From Pseudomonas chlororaphis subsp. piscium (lineage in GTDB: Bacteria > Pseudomonadota > Gammaproteobacteria > Pseudomonadales > Pseudomonadaceae), in contig NZ_CP027707.1 in the NCBI RefSeq assembly GCF_003850345.1, positions 1,550,001-1,614,000 on the forward strand: a stretch of 64,000 bases of DNA, written 5' to 3'. How positions within the stretch are numbered: the first letter of the stretch is position 1; every line of letters starts with the position of its first letter. The notes under the pieces were generated by a model. That model was not told where the DNA came from and searched no databases. It was given only the letters and a program-made list of their open reading frames with translations. Of this stretch, positions 25,017-33,596 are shown piece after piece. The translations under genes and the position numbers were made by a program.

Positions 25017-26054
25017 TCAGACGCTCTCTGGCTGCCGATTCCAATGCCGGAACAGCGGCTCGGCCAGGAACAGCACGAACAGCAAACGCATCACCTGCAT
25101 CGCCGTCACCAGCGGCACTGACAGTTGCAGGGTCTCGGCTGTCAGGCTCATTTCCGCGATGCCGCCGGGCATCATGCCCAACGTCAGTGAACGCAGATCC
25201 AGATGAGTCAGGGCGCTCAGGACCACGGCCGCGAGGCTGGCGATCAACATGGTCAGCGCCGTGCCGATCAGGGTGCGGCCCATGAACGAGGGCGCGCGGC
25301 GGAAGAACTGGCGATTGAAGTGACAACCCAGGCCGCTGCCGATCAGCCACTGGCCGATTTGGCTGCCGCCGTCCGGCAGGCCGATGTGCAGGTCCCAGCC
25401 GATACTGACCGCGGCGCTGACCAGCAGTGGCCCGAACAACCAGGGGTTGGGCTGGCGCAGACGCTGCCAGAGCCAGGCGAGCAGGGCGCCCGCCGGAAAC
25501 AATACCGCCAGCCAGCGCCAATCGACGCTGGCCGGATGCAATTGAGGCACGCCTTCACCCAGCAGGTACTTGAAGGCCGCCGGTACACACAAGACCACTA
25601 CCAGCACCCGCAAGCTCTGCCCGGCCGCCACACGGCTGAGCACCGCGCCGTTGCGCGCGCCGAGGTTGACCATCTCGCCGGAGCCGCCCGGCATGCTGGA
25701 GAAGAAGGCGGTGGCCCGGTCTTCGCCGGTGCGCCGCAGCAGCCACACCCCGACCACGCTGGACAGGCTGGTGACCAGGGCACCGAAGAAGATCAGGCCG
25801 AAATGGCTCATGACCTGCTCCATCACCACCGGGGTGAAGTGCAGGCCGATGCCGATGCCCACCACCCATTGCCCGCATTTGCGGCCGCCGGGGATTTCCC
25901 CCAGTTGCCAGGGCGTCAGGCAGCGCACCAGGATGATCGCCAGCAACGAGCCGACCATCCACGGCAGCGGCCAGCCGATCTGGCTGGCGAGGTAACCGCC
26001 GACCAGACCGACCAGGGGCGTCCCCCACCACTGTTTGAAGCTGGCCTCAGACAT
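25017..26054 (-). CDS. AbrB-family membrane protein (putative regulator/transporter)
   Basis: A 345-residue protein with about 9-10 transmembrane segments arranged as two homologous halves (AbrB duplication). Both halves contain the signature (S/M)MPGG: SSMPGGSGEMVNLGARNGA (about 122) and LGMMPGGIAEMSLTAETL (about 295). It is often encoded beside TctA-type transporters; a transport or ammonia-monooxygenase-like role has been proposed, but function is unknown. The start overlaps the end of tctA by 8 bases, so it belongs to the tct operon. Confidence 0.85.
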   Translation of the reverse strand: MSEASFKQWWGTPLVGLVGGYLASQIGWPLPWMVGSLLAIILVRCLTPWQLGEIPGGRKCGQWVVGIGIGLHFTPVVMEQVMSHFGLIFFGALVTSLSSVVGVWLLRRTGEDRATAFFSSMPGGSGEMVNLGARNGAVLSRVAAGQSLRVLVVVLCVPAAFKYLLGEGVPQLHPASVDWRWLAVLFPAGALLAWLWQRLRQPNPWLFGPLLVSAAVSIGWDLHIGLPDGGSQIGQWLIGSGLGCHFNRQFFRRAPSFMGRTLIGTALTMLIASLAAVVLSALTHLDLRSLTLGMMPGGIAEMSLTAETLQLSVPLVTAMQVMRLLFVLFLAEPLFRHWNRQPESV

Positions 26055-27561
26055 CGGCCACGGCGCGTTGCAGGGCCGAGCGCTTGCGCCAGATGCGCAG
26101 CAGCGGCATCAGCAGCATGATCACGGTCAGCACCCAGACGCCGACGGTGATCGGGCTGGACCAGAGGATTTCCATCGCGCCGTTGGAGATCGACAGCGCG
26201 CGCCTTAGGTTCTGCTCCATCAGCCCGCCGAGGATAAAGCCCAGCAGCACCGGCGACAGCGGGAAGTCCAGCTTGCGCAGGATGTAGCCGAAGATGCCGA
26301 TGCCGACCATCAGGAACAGGTCGAAGGTGGTGGCGTGCACCGCGTAGACGCCGATCCCGGTGATGATTGCAATCACCGGCACCAGGGCCCAGTTCGGCAC
26401 GGCGAGGATGCGGGTGAAGACGCGGATCATCGGGATGTTGAGGATCACCAGCATGATGTTGGCGATGAACAACGAGGCAATCAGGCCCCAGACGATGTCC
26501 GGTTGCTGCTGGAACAACAGCGGGCCCGGGGTGATGTTGTACAGCGACAGGGCGCCGATCATCACCGCGGTGGTGCCCGAACCCGGGACGCCGAGGGTCA
26601 GCATCGGTACCAGGGCGCCGCAGGCCGAGGCACCGATCGCGGTTTCCGGAGCCGCCAGGCCGCGCTTGTCGCCCTGGCCGAACTTGCCGCTGGCGCCGGC
26701 GATGCGTTTTTCGGTCATGTAGGCCACGGCGCTGGCCAGGGTCGCACCGGCACCCGGCAAGACGCCCATGATGAAGCCCAGCAGGCCGCAACGGATGTTC
26801 ACCACGAACACCGACGCCGCTTCCTTGAAGTTGAACATCATCCGCCCGGTGGCTTTCACCGCTTCCTGGCCACGGTGGGTTTTTTCCAGCAGCAACAGGA
26901 TCTCGCTGATGGAGAACAGGCCCAGTACCAGCACCACGAACTGAATACCGTCGGTGAGGTGGATGTTATCGCCGGTGAAGCGGTACACGCCGCTGTTGGC
27001 GTCGATGCCCACCGACGACAGGAACAGCCCGATCAATGCCGCGATGAAGGTCTTGATCGGTCGGTCACCCGCCATGCCACCGAGGCAGACAATGGCGAAC
27101 ACCATCAGCACGAAGTACTCCGCCGGACCAAAGGCGATCGCCCATTTCGCCAGCAGCGGGGCGAACATCACCATGCCGCAGGTGGCGATGAAGGCGCCGA
27201 TGAATGAACTCCAGGCCGACAGCGACAGGGCCACCCCGGCCAGGCCCTGGCGCGCCATCGGGTAACCGTCGAGGGTGGTCATCACGGTGGAGGCTTCACC
27301 CGGGATGTTCAGCAGGATCGAGCTGATCCGGCCACCGTATTCGCAACCCAGGTACACCGCAGCCAGCAGGATCAGCGCTGACTCCGGTGGCAGGCCGAGG
27401 GCGAAGGCAATCGGGATCAGCAGTGCCACGCCATTGATCGGGCCCAGGCCCGGAAGCAGGCCGACCACAGTGCCGATCAGGGTGCCGGTCAGGGCGGTGA
27501 CCAGGTTGTAGGGGCTCAGCGCGACGCCGAAACCCTGGCCCAAATAGCCAAGCGTATCCAT
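26047..27561 (-). CDS. tctA: Tripartite tricarboxylate transporter, large permease TctA
   Basis: A 504-residue inner-membrane protein of about 12 segments. TctA signatures include GTLIGTVVGLLPGLGPINGV near the N-terminus, GEASTVMTTLDGYPMARQG (about 88-106), LPGAGATLASAVAYM and GVPGSGTTAVMIGAL. It forms the translocation subunit for citrate or related tricarboxylates with TctB and TctC. It is separated from tctB by one base and overlaps the AbrB-type gene. It is probably activated by TctD and limited by Crc through the upstream genes. Confidence 0.93.
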   Translation of the reverse strand: MDTLGYLGQGFGVALSPYNLVTALTGTLIGTVVGLLPGLGPINGVALLIPIAFALGLPPESALILLAAVYLGCEYGGRISSILLNIPGEASTVMTTLDGYPMARQGLAGVALSLSAWSSFIGAFIATCGMVMFAPLLAKWAIAFGPAEYFVLMVFAIVCLGGMAGDRPIKTFIAALIGLFLSSVGIDANSGVYRFTGDNIHLTDGIQFVVLVLGLFSISEILLLLEKTHRGQEAVKATGRMMFNFKEAASVFVVNIRCGLLGFIMGVLPGAGATLASAVAYMTEKRIAGASGKFGQGDKRGLAAPETAIGASACGALVPMLTLGVPGSGTTAVMIGALSLYNITPGPLLFQQQPDIVWGLIASLFIANIMLVILNIPMIRVFTRILAVPNWALVPVIAIITGIGVYAVHATTFDLFLMVGIGIFGYILRKLDFPLSPVLLGFILGGLMEQNLRRALSISNGAMEILWSSPITVGVWVLTVIMLLMPLLRIWRKRSALQRAVADV

Positions 27562-27562
27562 A

Positions 27563-28021
27563 TCAGTTCTCCAGAACGTCGAGCAGGCCCAGGGGCAGTG
27601 GCACGTCCATCACCCGGTCGAAGAGCAGGTACAGACCGATGGCCATCAGCGTGGTGACCACGGCGCTGGGCACCCAGCGGCCGCCGTACAGGCGTGCCAT
27701 CGGAATGCCGATCAGGATGCTGCTGAGAATGAAACCCAGGGGTTCGAACAGACCGGCGAAGATCAGCAGCAGGACCACGCAGATGCTGATCTTGGTCAGG
27801 GTTTCACGGTCCAGCGGCGGCTCGTCTTCGCTGTGCTTGATCGGCGCCGGGCGAAACACCATGTACAGCAGCGCCAGGCCCATCAGCCCGAGCATCAGCA
27901 GGGGAAAGGCGCGCGGGCCGACCGGTTCGTAGGAAAAAGCGGCCTGGTAGGGCCAGGCCATCAGTGCCAGGCCCAGGCAGACCAGGAGCAGCAGCGAGGC
28001 GAAAATGCGTTGTAAGAGCAT
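27563..28021 (-). CDS. tctB: Tripartite tricarboxylate transporter, small permease TctB
   Basis: A 152-residue protein with four hydrophobic segments (about 8-28, 38-58, 80-105, 115-140), the expected size of TctB. EPVGPRAFPLLMLGLMGLA is the family's characteristic first loop. It sits between tctC (56-base gap) and tctA (1 base). It is needed with TctA for uptake; its exact role is not defined. Confidence 0.9.
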   Translation of the reverse strand: MLLQRIFASLLLLVCLGLALMAWPYQAAFSYEPVGPRAFPLLMLGLMGLALLYMVFRPAPIKHSEDEPPLDRETLTKISICVVLLLIFAGLFEPLGFILSSILIGIPMARLYGGRWVPSAVVTTLMAIGLYLLFDRVMDVPLPLGLLDVLEN

Positions 28022-28077
28022 GGGAAACTCCTGGGCCCCGTCCCCGTGAAAGGGACAGGACCGCTAGACAGGGGCGA

Positions 28078-29067
28078 TCACTGGATCAGGCCGAACTCTT
28101 TGGCCAGGGTCTTGTAGTCGGCCACCTGTTTCTTCACGTAGGCGTCCAGTTCCGGCCCGGTCATGGCGAACGGGAAGAGTTCGCGCTGGTCGCGCAGCTT
28201 GGCGAACTCTTCGGAAGCCAGCAGCTTGTCGAAGGCGTCTTTCCACCAGGCGTAGTCTTCGTCGCTGACCTTTGGCCCGAGGTAGAAGCCGCGCACCACT
28301 GGCCAGACGATGTCGTAGCCTTGCTCCTTGGCGGTCGGGATGTCCTTCATTTCCGGCTCGTCCAGGCGCTTGTCGGAGAACACCGCCAGCAGGCGCATGT
28401 CACCGCTCTGGATGTGCGGCATGGAGTCGGAGATGTCGGTACTGCCGACCTGGATGTGCCCGCCCAGCAGCGCGGTGGCGATTTCGCCGCCGCCTTCCAG
28501 GGCCACGTAGCGCAGGTCGCGCGGGTTGATCCCGGCGGCCTTGGCGATCAGCGCGGTCTGCATCCAGTCCTGGCTGCCGACGGTACCGCCGGAGCCGATC
28601 ACCACCGAGCTCGGGTCTTTCTTCAGTGCCTTGACCAGGTCGTCGAGGGTTTTGTACGGCGAGTCGCTCTTCACTGCGATGGCGCCATAGCTGGTGCCGA
28701 CCGCGGCCAGCCAGCGCACCGCGCTTTCATCGAAACGGCCGAACTTGCCCTGGGCCAGGTTCAGCAGCGAACCGCTGGACCAGGCTACCAGCGTGCCGGC
28801 GTCGGCCGGACGCTGGGCCACCACTGCGTTGTAGGCCACCGCGCCGACACCGCCGGGCATGTAGGTCACGCGCATCGGTTTGGTCAGCAGCTTTTCGTTG
28901 ACCAGCGCGCTCTGCGCCAGTTTGCAGGTCAGGTCGAAACCGCCGCCGGGGGAGGCCGGGGCGATGCATTCCGGGCGCTTGGGTTCGCCGCTGGCGGCAG
29001 CGAGCAGTTGACCGGCGAACAGCATACAGCCGGCGGCGAGGGCCAATTTACGCAGTGATGGGTTCAT
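28078..29067 (-). CDS. tctC: Tripartite tricarboxylate transporter, substrate-binding protein TctC
   Basis: A 329-residue periplasmic binding protein. Signal peptide about 1-23 (MLFAGQLLAAASG). The mature protein is a Bug/TctC fold: CIAPASPGGGFDLTCKLAQ, MPGGVGAVAYNAVVAQRP, IGSGGTVGSQDWMQTAL and STDISDSMPHIQSGDMRLLA. It captures citrate or related tricarboxylates, including cis-aconitate or isocitrate, for TctAB. The start at 29067 is the Met before the signal. It is first in the operon after opdH, and its leader carries a CA motif. Confidence 0.92.
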   Translation of the reverse strand: MNPSLRKLALAAGCMLFAGQLLAAASGEPKRPECIAPASPGGGFDLTCKLAQSALVNEKLLTKPMRVTYMPGGVGAVAYNAVVAQRPADAGTLVAWSSGSLLNLAQGKFGRFDESAVRWLAAVGTSYGAIAVKSDSPYKTLDDLVKALKKDPSSVVIGSGGTVGSQDWMQTALIAKAAGINPRDLRYVALEGGGEIATALLGGHIQVGSTDISDSMPHIQSGDMRLLAVFSDKRLDEPEMKDIPTAKEQGYDIVWPVVRGFYLGPKVSDEDYAWWKDAFDKLLASEEFAKLRDQRELFPFAMTGPELDAYVKKQVADYKTLAKEFGLIQ

Positions 29068-29084
29068 GCTTGTCTCCACAGGAG

Positions 29085-29092
29085 TTGTTGTT
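29085..29092 (-). promoter_or_regulatory. Putative Crc/Hfq CA motif before tctC
   Basis: On the transcribed strand AACAACAA fits AANAANAA and lies about 18-25 bases upstream of the tctC start, next to its ribosome-binding site. Catabolite repression of tricarboxylate uptake is known in Pseudomonas; this particular site is inferred. Confidence 0.5.
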
Positions 29093-29147
29093 GTGTATTG
29101 CATGCCAGGGCCTTTGGCAGGCGCGGTGCCTGCCGAAGGTCGGTCGA

Positions 29148-30440
29148 TTACCAGAGCGCCAGGCTGTAGCTCACCAGCAGGCGCACTTCATCCGCATCGC
29201 GAGCCGAATAGTTGGAGCGGTAGGTGGCGTTGCGCAGGCGCACCGCGACGTCCTTGAAGGTGCCGCTTTGCACCACGTACTTGATCTCGGTGTTGCGTTC
29301 CCATTCCTTGCCGGTGTCGCCGTTTTTCAGGGCGATGTTGTCACCGCTCAGGTAGCGGGTCATGAAGGTCAGGCCGGGGATGCCGAGCTTGCCGAAGTCG
29401 TAGTCGTAGCGGGCTTGCCAGGAGCGTTCCTCGGCGCCGGCGAAGTCGTTGATCTGCACGAAGTTGACCAGGTACGGGTCGGCCCCGTCGAGGTAGGGAA
29501 AGGCGCTGTCGCCGGACATGTGCTGGTAGCCGGCGCTGAGTTTATGCCCGTTCAGGGCGTAGCTCACCAGGCCGTTGAGGGACTTGTTGTCGATCTTGCC
29601 GCCACGGGCCTGGCCCTGGTCGTCACTGACGGCGAAGCGCAGGTCCGTGGCGAAGGTGCCCGGGCCCATCGGCTGCGAGGCGAGCAGGCCGAAGAAGTGC
29701 TGGTTATAGACTTCGGCGAGCTGGGCGAAGTGGTAGCTGCCGGTGATCTTGTCGGTGAACTTGTAGTCCAGGCCACCGAAGTCGAAGTGCTTGCCGGCGA
29801 CGGTGCCGGCGAAGCGGCTGTTCTTGTTGTTGAGGGCGATGTCCTCGAAGTCGGTGCTGTCGCGATCCTTGGCTTTCTCCAGGCGGCCGCCGGTGAAGGT
29901 CAGGTTCTTGATTTCCTTGGAGGTCAGCAGGCCGCCCTCGAAGGTCTGCGGCAGGATGCGTCCGTCGTTGGGCTTGATGGTCGGCAGTTCCGGGATCAGG
30001 CTGCCGATCTTCAGTTCGGTGGCGGAGATCTTCATTTTGCCGGTCAGGCCGACCTTGGAGTACTCGTCGGCGGCGCGCCCGTCGTCGTGGGTCGGCAGCA
30101 GGCCGGTGCCGGTACGGTCGGGGCTGGAGTCGAGCTTAATGCCGAGCATGCCCAGCGCATCGACGCCGAAGCCCACAGTACCGTCGGTGTAGCCCGATTG
30201 CAGGTTGAGCATGAAGCCCTGGGCCCATTCGTCGCGCTTGGATTGCTGGGCACTGGTGCCGCTGCGGAAATCGCGGTTGAAGTACATGTTGCGGGTTTCG
30301 AGGGTGGCGCTGCTGTCTTCGAAGAAGGCGGCCTGGCTGATCGGTGAGAAACCGGCAAGGGCGGCGGCACTGGCGAGGGCGGTGTGGCTGAGACGGGAAA
30401 AACGAACAGGCTGGCAAGCCTGAGGCTGCATGGACAGCAT
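29148..30440 (-). CDS. opdH: OprD-family outer-membrane porin OpdH (tricarboxylate porin)
   Basis: A 430-residue beta-barrel porin with a signal peptide ending ISQA (about residue 37). The mature start AFFEDSSATLETRNMYFNRD, followed by EWAQGFMLNLQSGYTDGTVG, is diagnostic of the OprD/OccK family, and it ends with the barrel-terminal strand VRLLVSYSLALW. OpdH lets cis-aconitate and related tricarboxylates cross the outer membrane. Its position between tctC and tctDE is the same as in P. aeruginosa, which supports the symbol. Two overlapping CA motifs precede its start. Confidence 0.9.
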   Translation of the reverse strand: MLSMQPQACQPVRFSRLSHTALASAAALAGFSPISQAAFFEDSSATLETRNMYFNRDFRSGTSAQQSKRDEWAQGFMLNLQSGYTDGTVGFGVDALGMLGIKLDSSPDRTGTGLLPTHDDGRAADEYSKVGLTGKMKISATELKIGSLIPELPTIKPNDGRILPQTFEGGLLTSKEIKNLTFTGGRLEKAKDRDSTDFEDIALNNKNSRFAGTVAGKHFDFGGLDYKFTDKITGSYHFAQLAEVYNQHFFGLLASQPMGPGTFATDLRFAVSDDQGQARGGKIDNKSLNGLVSYALNGHKLSAGYQHMSGDSAFPYLDGADPYLVNFVQINDFAGAEERSWQARYDYDFGKLGIPGLTFMTRYLSGDNIALKNGDTGKEWERNTEIKYVVQSGTFKDVAVRLRNATYRSNYSARDADEVRLLVSYSLALW

Positions 30441-30454
30441 CGTGTTGTACTCCG

Positions 30455-30468
30455 TTATTGTTCTTATT
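30455..30468 (-). promoter_or_regulatory. Putative Crc/Hfq CA motifs before opdH
   Basis: The transcript reads AATAAGAACAATAA immediately upstream of CGGAG, giving two overlapping AANAANAA matches (AATAAGAA and AACAATAA) directly beside the opdH Shine-Dalgarno. Occupancy by Hfq/Crc would block initiation. This is inferred from the motif alone. Confidence 0.5.
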
Positions 30469-30555
30469 GGCGAAAACGCATCGAGGCGTTTTTCGGGAGG
30501 CCACCGGAGGTAGCCACGGAAGTCGAAACAATCCGTAACAGGACTCTAATGGGCC

Positions 30556-30588
30556 AACCTTTCGCTAACCTTTCAGCAGACTTTCACG
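30556..30588. promoter_or_regulatory. Three tandem 11-bp repeats, probable TctD operator
   Basis: AACCTTTC (30556), AACCTTTC (30567) and AGACTTTC (30578) recur with an exact 11-base period, the geometry of OmpR/PhoB-type response-regulator sites. They lie in the 235-base divergent region between opdH and tctD, 88 bases from the tctD start. TctD is the obvious candidate binder. Confidence 0.6.
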
Positions 30589-30675
30589 GTTTTCGGGCTT
30601 CACAGCAGCGGTCCCGGCTGTAAACTCCGCGGCAATAAAAAGTGCCGTCGATCCCCTGAACGAGGTAGGAAATCC

Positions 30676-31347
30676 ATGCGCGTGCTTCTCGTCGAAGACC
30701 ACCTGCAGCTGGCTGAAAGTGTCGCCCAGGCGCTCAAGAGCACGGGTTTGACCGTGGATGTGCTGCACGATGGGGTCGCCGCGGACCTGGCCCTGGGCAG
30801 CGAGGATTACGCCATGGCGATCCTCGATGTGGGCCTGCCGCGCCTGGATGGTTTCGAAGTGCTGGCGCGCCTGCGAGCGCGGGGCAAGAACCTGCCGGTG
30901 TTGATGCTGACCGCGCGCAGCGATGTGAAGGACCGGGTCCACGGCCTCAACCTGGGGGCGGACGACTACCTGGCCAAGCCCTTCGAACTGACCGAGCTGG
31001 AAGCGCGGGTCAAGGCCCTGCTGCGGCGCAGCGTGCTCGGCGGCGAGCGGGTGCAGCGCTGCGGAGTGCTGGCCTACGACCTCGATACCCGGCGCTTTAC
31101 TCTCGGTGAGGAGCTACTGACGTTGACCTCCCGCGAGCAGGCGGTGCTCGAGGCGCTGATCGCCCGGCCGGGGCGGGTCATGAGCAAGGAGCAACTGGCT
31201 TCCCAGGTGTTCGGCCTGGATGAAGAGGCCAGCCCGGATGCCATCGAGATCTATGTCCATCGCTTGCGCAAGAAACTCGATGGCCAGCCTGTGGCCATCG
31301 TCACCTTCCGCGGTCTCGGTTACCTGCTGGAAAGTCGCGATGCATAG
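30676..31347 (+). CDS. tctD: Two-component response regulator TctD (OmpR family)
   Basis: A 223-residue regulator. The receiver domain has Asp51 (ILDVGLPRLDGF), the acidic pair in VEDH and Lys in LAKPFELTE. A C-terminal winged helix (about 130-220, LTSREQAVLEALIARPGRVM, VYVHRLRKKL-type) binds DNA. Together with TctE it senses tricarboxylates and controls opdH-tctCBA. Its stop overlaps the sensor start by 8 bases. Candidate operator repeats lie at 30556-30588. Confidence 0.92.
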   Translation: MRVLLVEDHLQLAESVAQALKSTGLTVDVLHDGVAADLALGSEDYAMAILDVGLPRLDGFEVLARLRARGKNLPVLMLTARSDVKDRVHGLNLGADDYLAKPFELTELEARVKALLRRSVLGGERVQRCGVLAYDLDTRRFTLGEELLTLTSREQAVLEALIARPGRVMSKEQLASQVFGLDEEASPDAIEIYVHRLRKKLDGQPVAIVTFRGLGYLLESRDA

Positions 31348-32725
31348 GCCCAGCAGCCTGCGCTGGCGCCTGCTGTGGAACCTGGCGCTGCTGCTGGTGG
31401 TGCTGATGCTGGCCAGCGGCATGAGTGCCTACTGGAACGGCCGCGAGGCGGCGGACACCGCCTACGACCGCACCTTGCTGGCCTCGGCCCGGACCATCGC
31501 CGCCGGCCTGTCCCAGCGCGACGGCGGCCTGAGCGCCAATGTGCCCTATGTCGCCCTCGATACCTTCGCCTACGACAGTGCCGGACGGATCTACTACCAG
31601 GTCAACGACATCCACCAAAAGCTGATTTCCGGTTACGAAAACCTGCCCGGTCCGCCGCCGGGCACGCCGCGCACCGACGATTACCCGGCGCTGGCACGGT
31701 TCTACGATGCCACCTATCAAGGGCAGAACGTCCGGGTGGTGAGCCTGCTCAAGGCGGTCAGCGAGCCGAACATGAACGGCATGGCGGAAATTCGCGTGGC
31801 GGAGACCGACGAGGCGCGGGTCCGCATGGCTCGCAGCCTGATGGCCGATACCCTGCTGCGCCTGGGCATGCTGGCCATCGGCGCGTTGCTGTTGGTGTGG
31901 TTCGCGGTCAGCGCTGCGTTGCGTCCACTGGAGCGTTTGCGCAGCGCGGTGGAAGAGCGTCAGCCCGACGACTTGCGGCCATTGCCGCTGGTGGAGGTGC
32001 AACGGGAGTTGTGGCCGCTGGTGCGGGCACTCAATCACTTCACCGAGCGGCTGCGTGGGCAGTTCGAGCGCCAGGCGCAGTTCATCGCCGATGCCGCCCA
32101 TGAATTGCGCACTCCGCTGGCGGCGCTCAAGGCGCGGCTGGAACTGGGGCTGCGGGCGTCAGAACCCGAGACCTGGCGAAGCACCCTGGAAAGCGCGGCC
32201 CAGGGCACCGATCGCCTGACCCACCTGGCCAATCAGCTGCTGTCCCTGGCGCGGATCGAAAACGGCGCCCGGGCGATTGCCGAGGGCGGCGCGCAATTGC
32301 TCGATCTCAGCCAGCTGGCCCGCGAGTTGGGCATGGCCATGGCGCCCTTGGCCCACGCTCGGGGGGTCGCCCTGGCCCTGGAAGCCGACGAGCCGGTCTG
32401 GCTGCGCGGCGAGCCGACCCTCTTGAACGAGCTGCTGAGCAACCTGGTGGACAATGCCCTGGCCCACACCAAACCCGGCGGAAACGTGATCCTACGGGTC
32501 AGCGCGCCGGCGGTGCTGGAGGTGGAGGACGACGGCCCGGGAATTCCGCTGGAAGAGCGCGATCGGGTGTTCGAGCGTTTCTACCGGCGCAACCCCCATG
32601 TCGCCGGTTCCGGCCTGGGCCTGGCGATCGTCGGCGAAATCTGCCGCGCCCATCTGGCGCAGATCAGCCTGCACGACGGCGCGCAGGCGGGGCTGAAGGT
32701 GCGGGTGAGCTTCAACGCGGGTTGA
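31340..32725 (+). CDS. tctE: Two-component sensor histidine kinase TctE
   Basis: A 461-residue membrane kinase. TM1 (about 12-30) and TM2 (about 172-194) enclose a 2CSK_N-type periplasmic sensor (about 35-170). A short linker leads to the HisKA box with His254 (DAAHELRTPLAALKA), followed by the ATPase domain with N-box LSNLVDNALAH, DDGPGIP and GSGLGLAIV. It phosphorylates TctD in response to external tricarboxylate. The start at 31340 overlaps the tctD stop; a longer upstream frame lies inside tctD. Confidence 0.92.
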   Translation: MHRPSSLRWRLLWNLALLLVVLMLASGMSAYWNGREAADTAYDRTLLASARTIAAGLSQRDGGLSANVPYVALDTFAYDSAGRIYYQVNDIHQKLISGYENLPGPPPGTPRTDDYPALARFYDATYQGQNVRVVSLLKAVSEPNMNGMAEIRVAETDEARVRMARSLMADTLLRLGMLAIGALLLVWFAVSAALRPLERLRSAVEERQPDDLRPLPLVEVQRELWPLVRALNHFTERLRGQFERQAQFIADAAHELRTPLAALKARLELGLRASEPETWRSTLESAAQGTDRLTHLANQLLSLARIENGARAIAEGGAQLLDLSQLARELGMAMAPLAHARGVALALEADEPVWLRGEPTLLNELLSNLVDNALAHTKPGGNVILRVSAPAVLEVEDDGPGIPLEERDRVFERFYRRNPHVAGSGLGLAIVGEICRAHLAQISLHDGAQAGLKVRVSFNAG

Positions 32726-32737
32726 GATTGCGCTGTC

Positions 32738-33559
32738 TCAATAGAACATGGACTGCGATTCAGCCAAGTCGTCGCACATTGCCTTGTTCTCGGGGTCGAT
32801 CCCGAGCTTTTTGAAGGCCGGCACGCTGAAGGCGTCGATCTTCGCTAGCGGATGATCGCTGTCCTTGTGGCAATACAGGCTGGCGACCTGCACCAGGTCG
32901 ACGTAATCCAGGCGCGCGGATTGGCGCTGGAAGTCCAGGTACTGCCCCGGCAATTTCGCCAGTTGTTCCGGAAACTCCCAGACCTGCAGCAGCTTGTCCC
33001 CCAGCAATGGGTGGATGTGCTCGATCACGTGGTTGAGGCTGACCGGGTCGGACAGCAGCTCGTAGTGATCTTCCGCATAGGTCAGGATCGGCAGCACGCC
33101 GATCTGATGCACCAGCCCGCCAAGGGCGGCCTGGTCGGGCTTCAACTGGGTATGGCTGCGGCACAGGGCATAGCTGACACCAGCCACTTCCAGGCTCTTG
33201 CGCCAGACGTCGTGCATCTTCTGCGCGATCACCTCCGAGCGGGCATGGAAGATCTGCTCCATGACCAGGCCGATGGCCAGGTTGCTGCTGTAGTTGACCC
33301 CCAGCCGGGTAATCGCGGTGTGCAGGTCGGTGACTTCCTGGGTGGCGCGCAGCAGGGGGCTGTTGACCACTTTGATCAGGCGCGCCGACAGCGCCGTATC
33401 ACGGCCAATCACTTTGCTCAGGGTACTGACGCTGATTTCCGGATCTTCAGCGGCCCGGCGAATCTGCAGGGCCACTTCCGGTAACGTTGGCAGAACCAGG
33501 TCATCGTTATCGATGGCCTCAACCAAATCCTGTTGGACCTTTTCCGCCAGCTCACTCAT
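32738..33559 (-). CDS. HDOD domain signalling protein
   Basis: A 273-residue protein with one HDOD domain (about 20-215). Landmarks are LPTLPEVALQIRRAAEDPEI, VIGRDTALSARLIKVVNSP, LGVNYSSNLAIGLVMEQIF and GGLVHQIGVLPIL. HDOD proteins resemble HD phosphohydrolases but lack the metal ligands and act as signalling scaffolds, often with c-di-GMP enzymes. The target is unknown. It converges with tctE and is transcribed with no close partner; P. aeruginosa has a similar gene beside ygfZ. Confidence 0.87.
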   Translation of the reverse strand: MSELAEKVQQDLVEAIDNDDLVLPTLPEVALQIRRAAEDPEISVSTLSKVIGRDTALSARLIKVVNSPLLRATQEVTDLHTAITRLGVNYSSNLAIGLVMEQIFHARSEVIAQKMHDVWRKSLEVAGVSYALCRSHTQLKPDQAALGGLVHQIGVLPILTYAEDHYELLSDPVSLNHVIEHIHPLLGDKLLQVWEFPEQLAKLPGQYLDFQRQSARLDYVDLVQVASLYCHKDSDHPLAKIDAFSVPAFKKLGIDPENKAMCDDLAESQSMFY

Positions 33560-33596
33560 TTCTGTTCTCTAGGGGTATTGCAGGAAGTTGCGGCGA

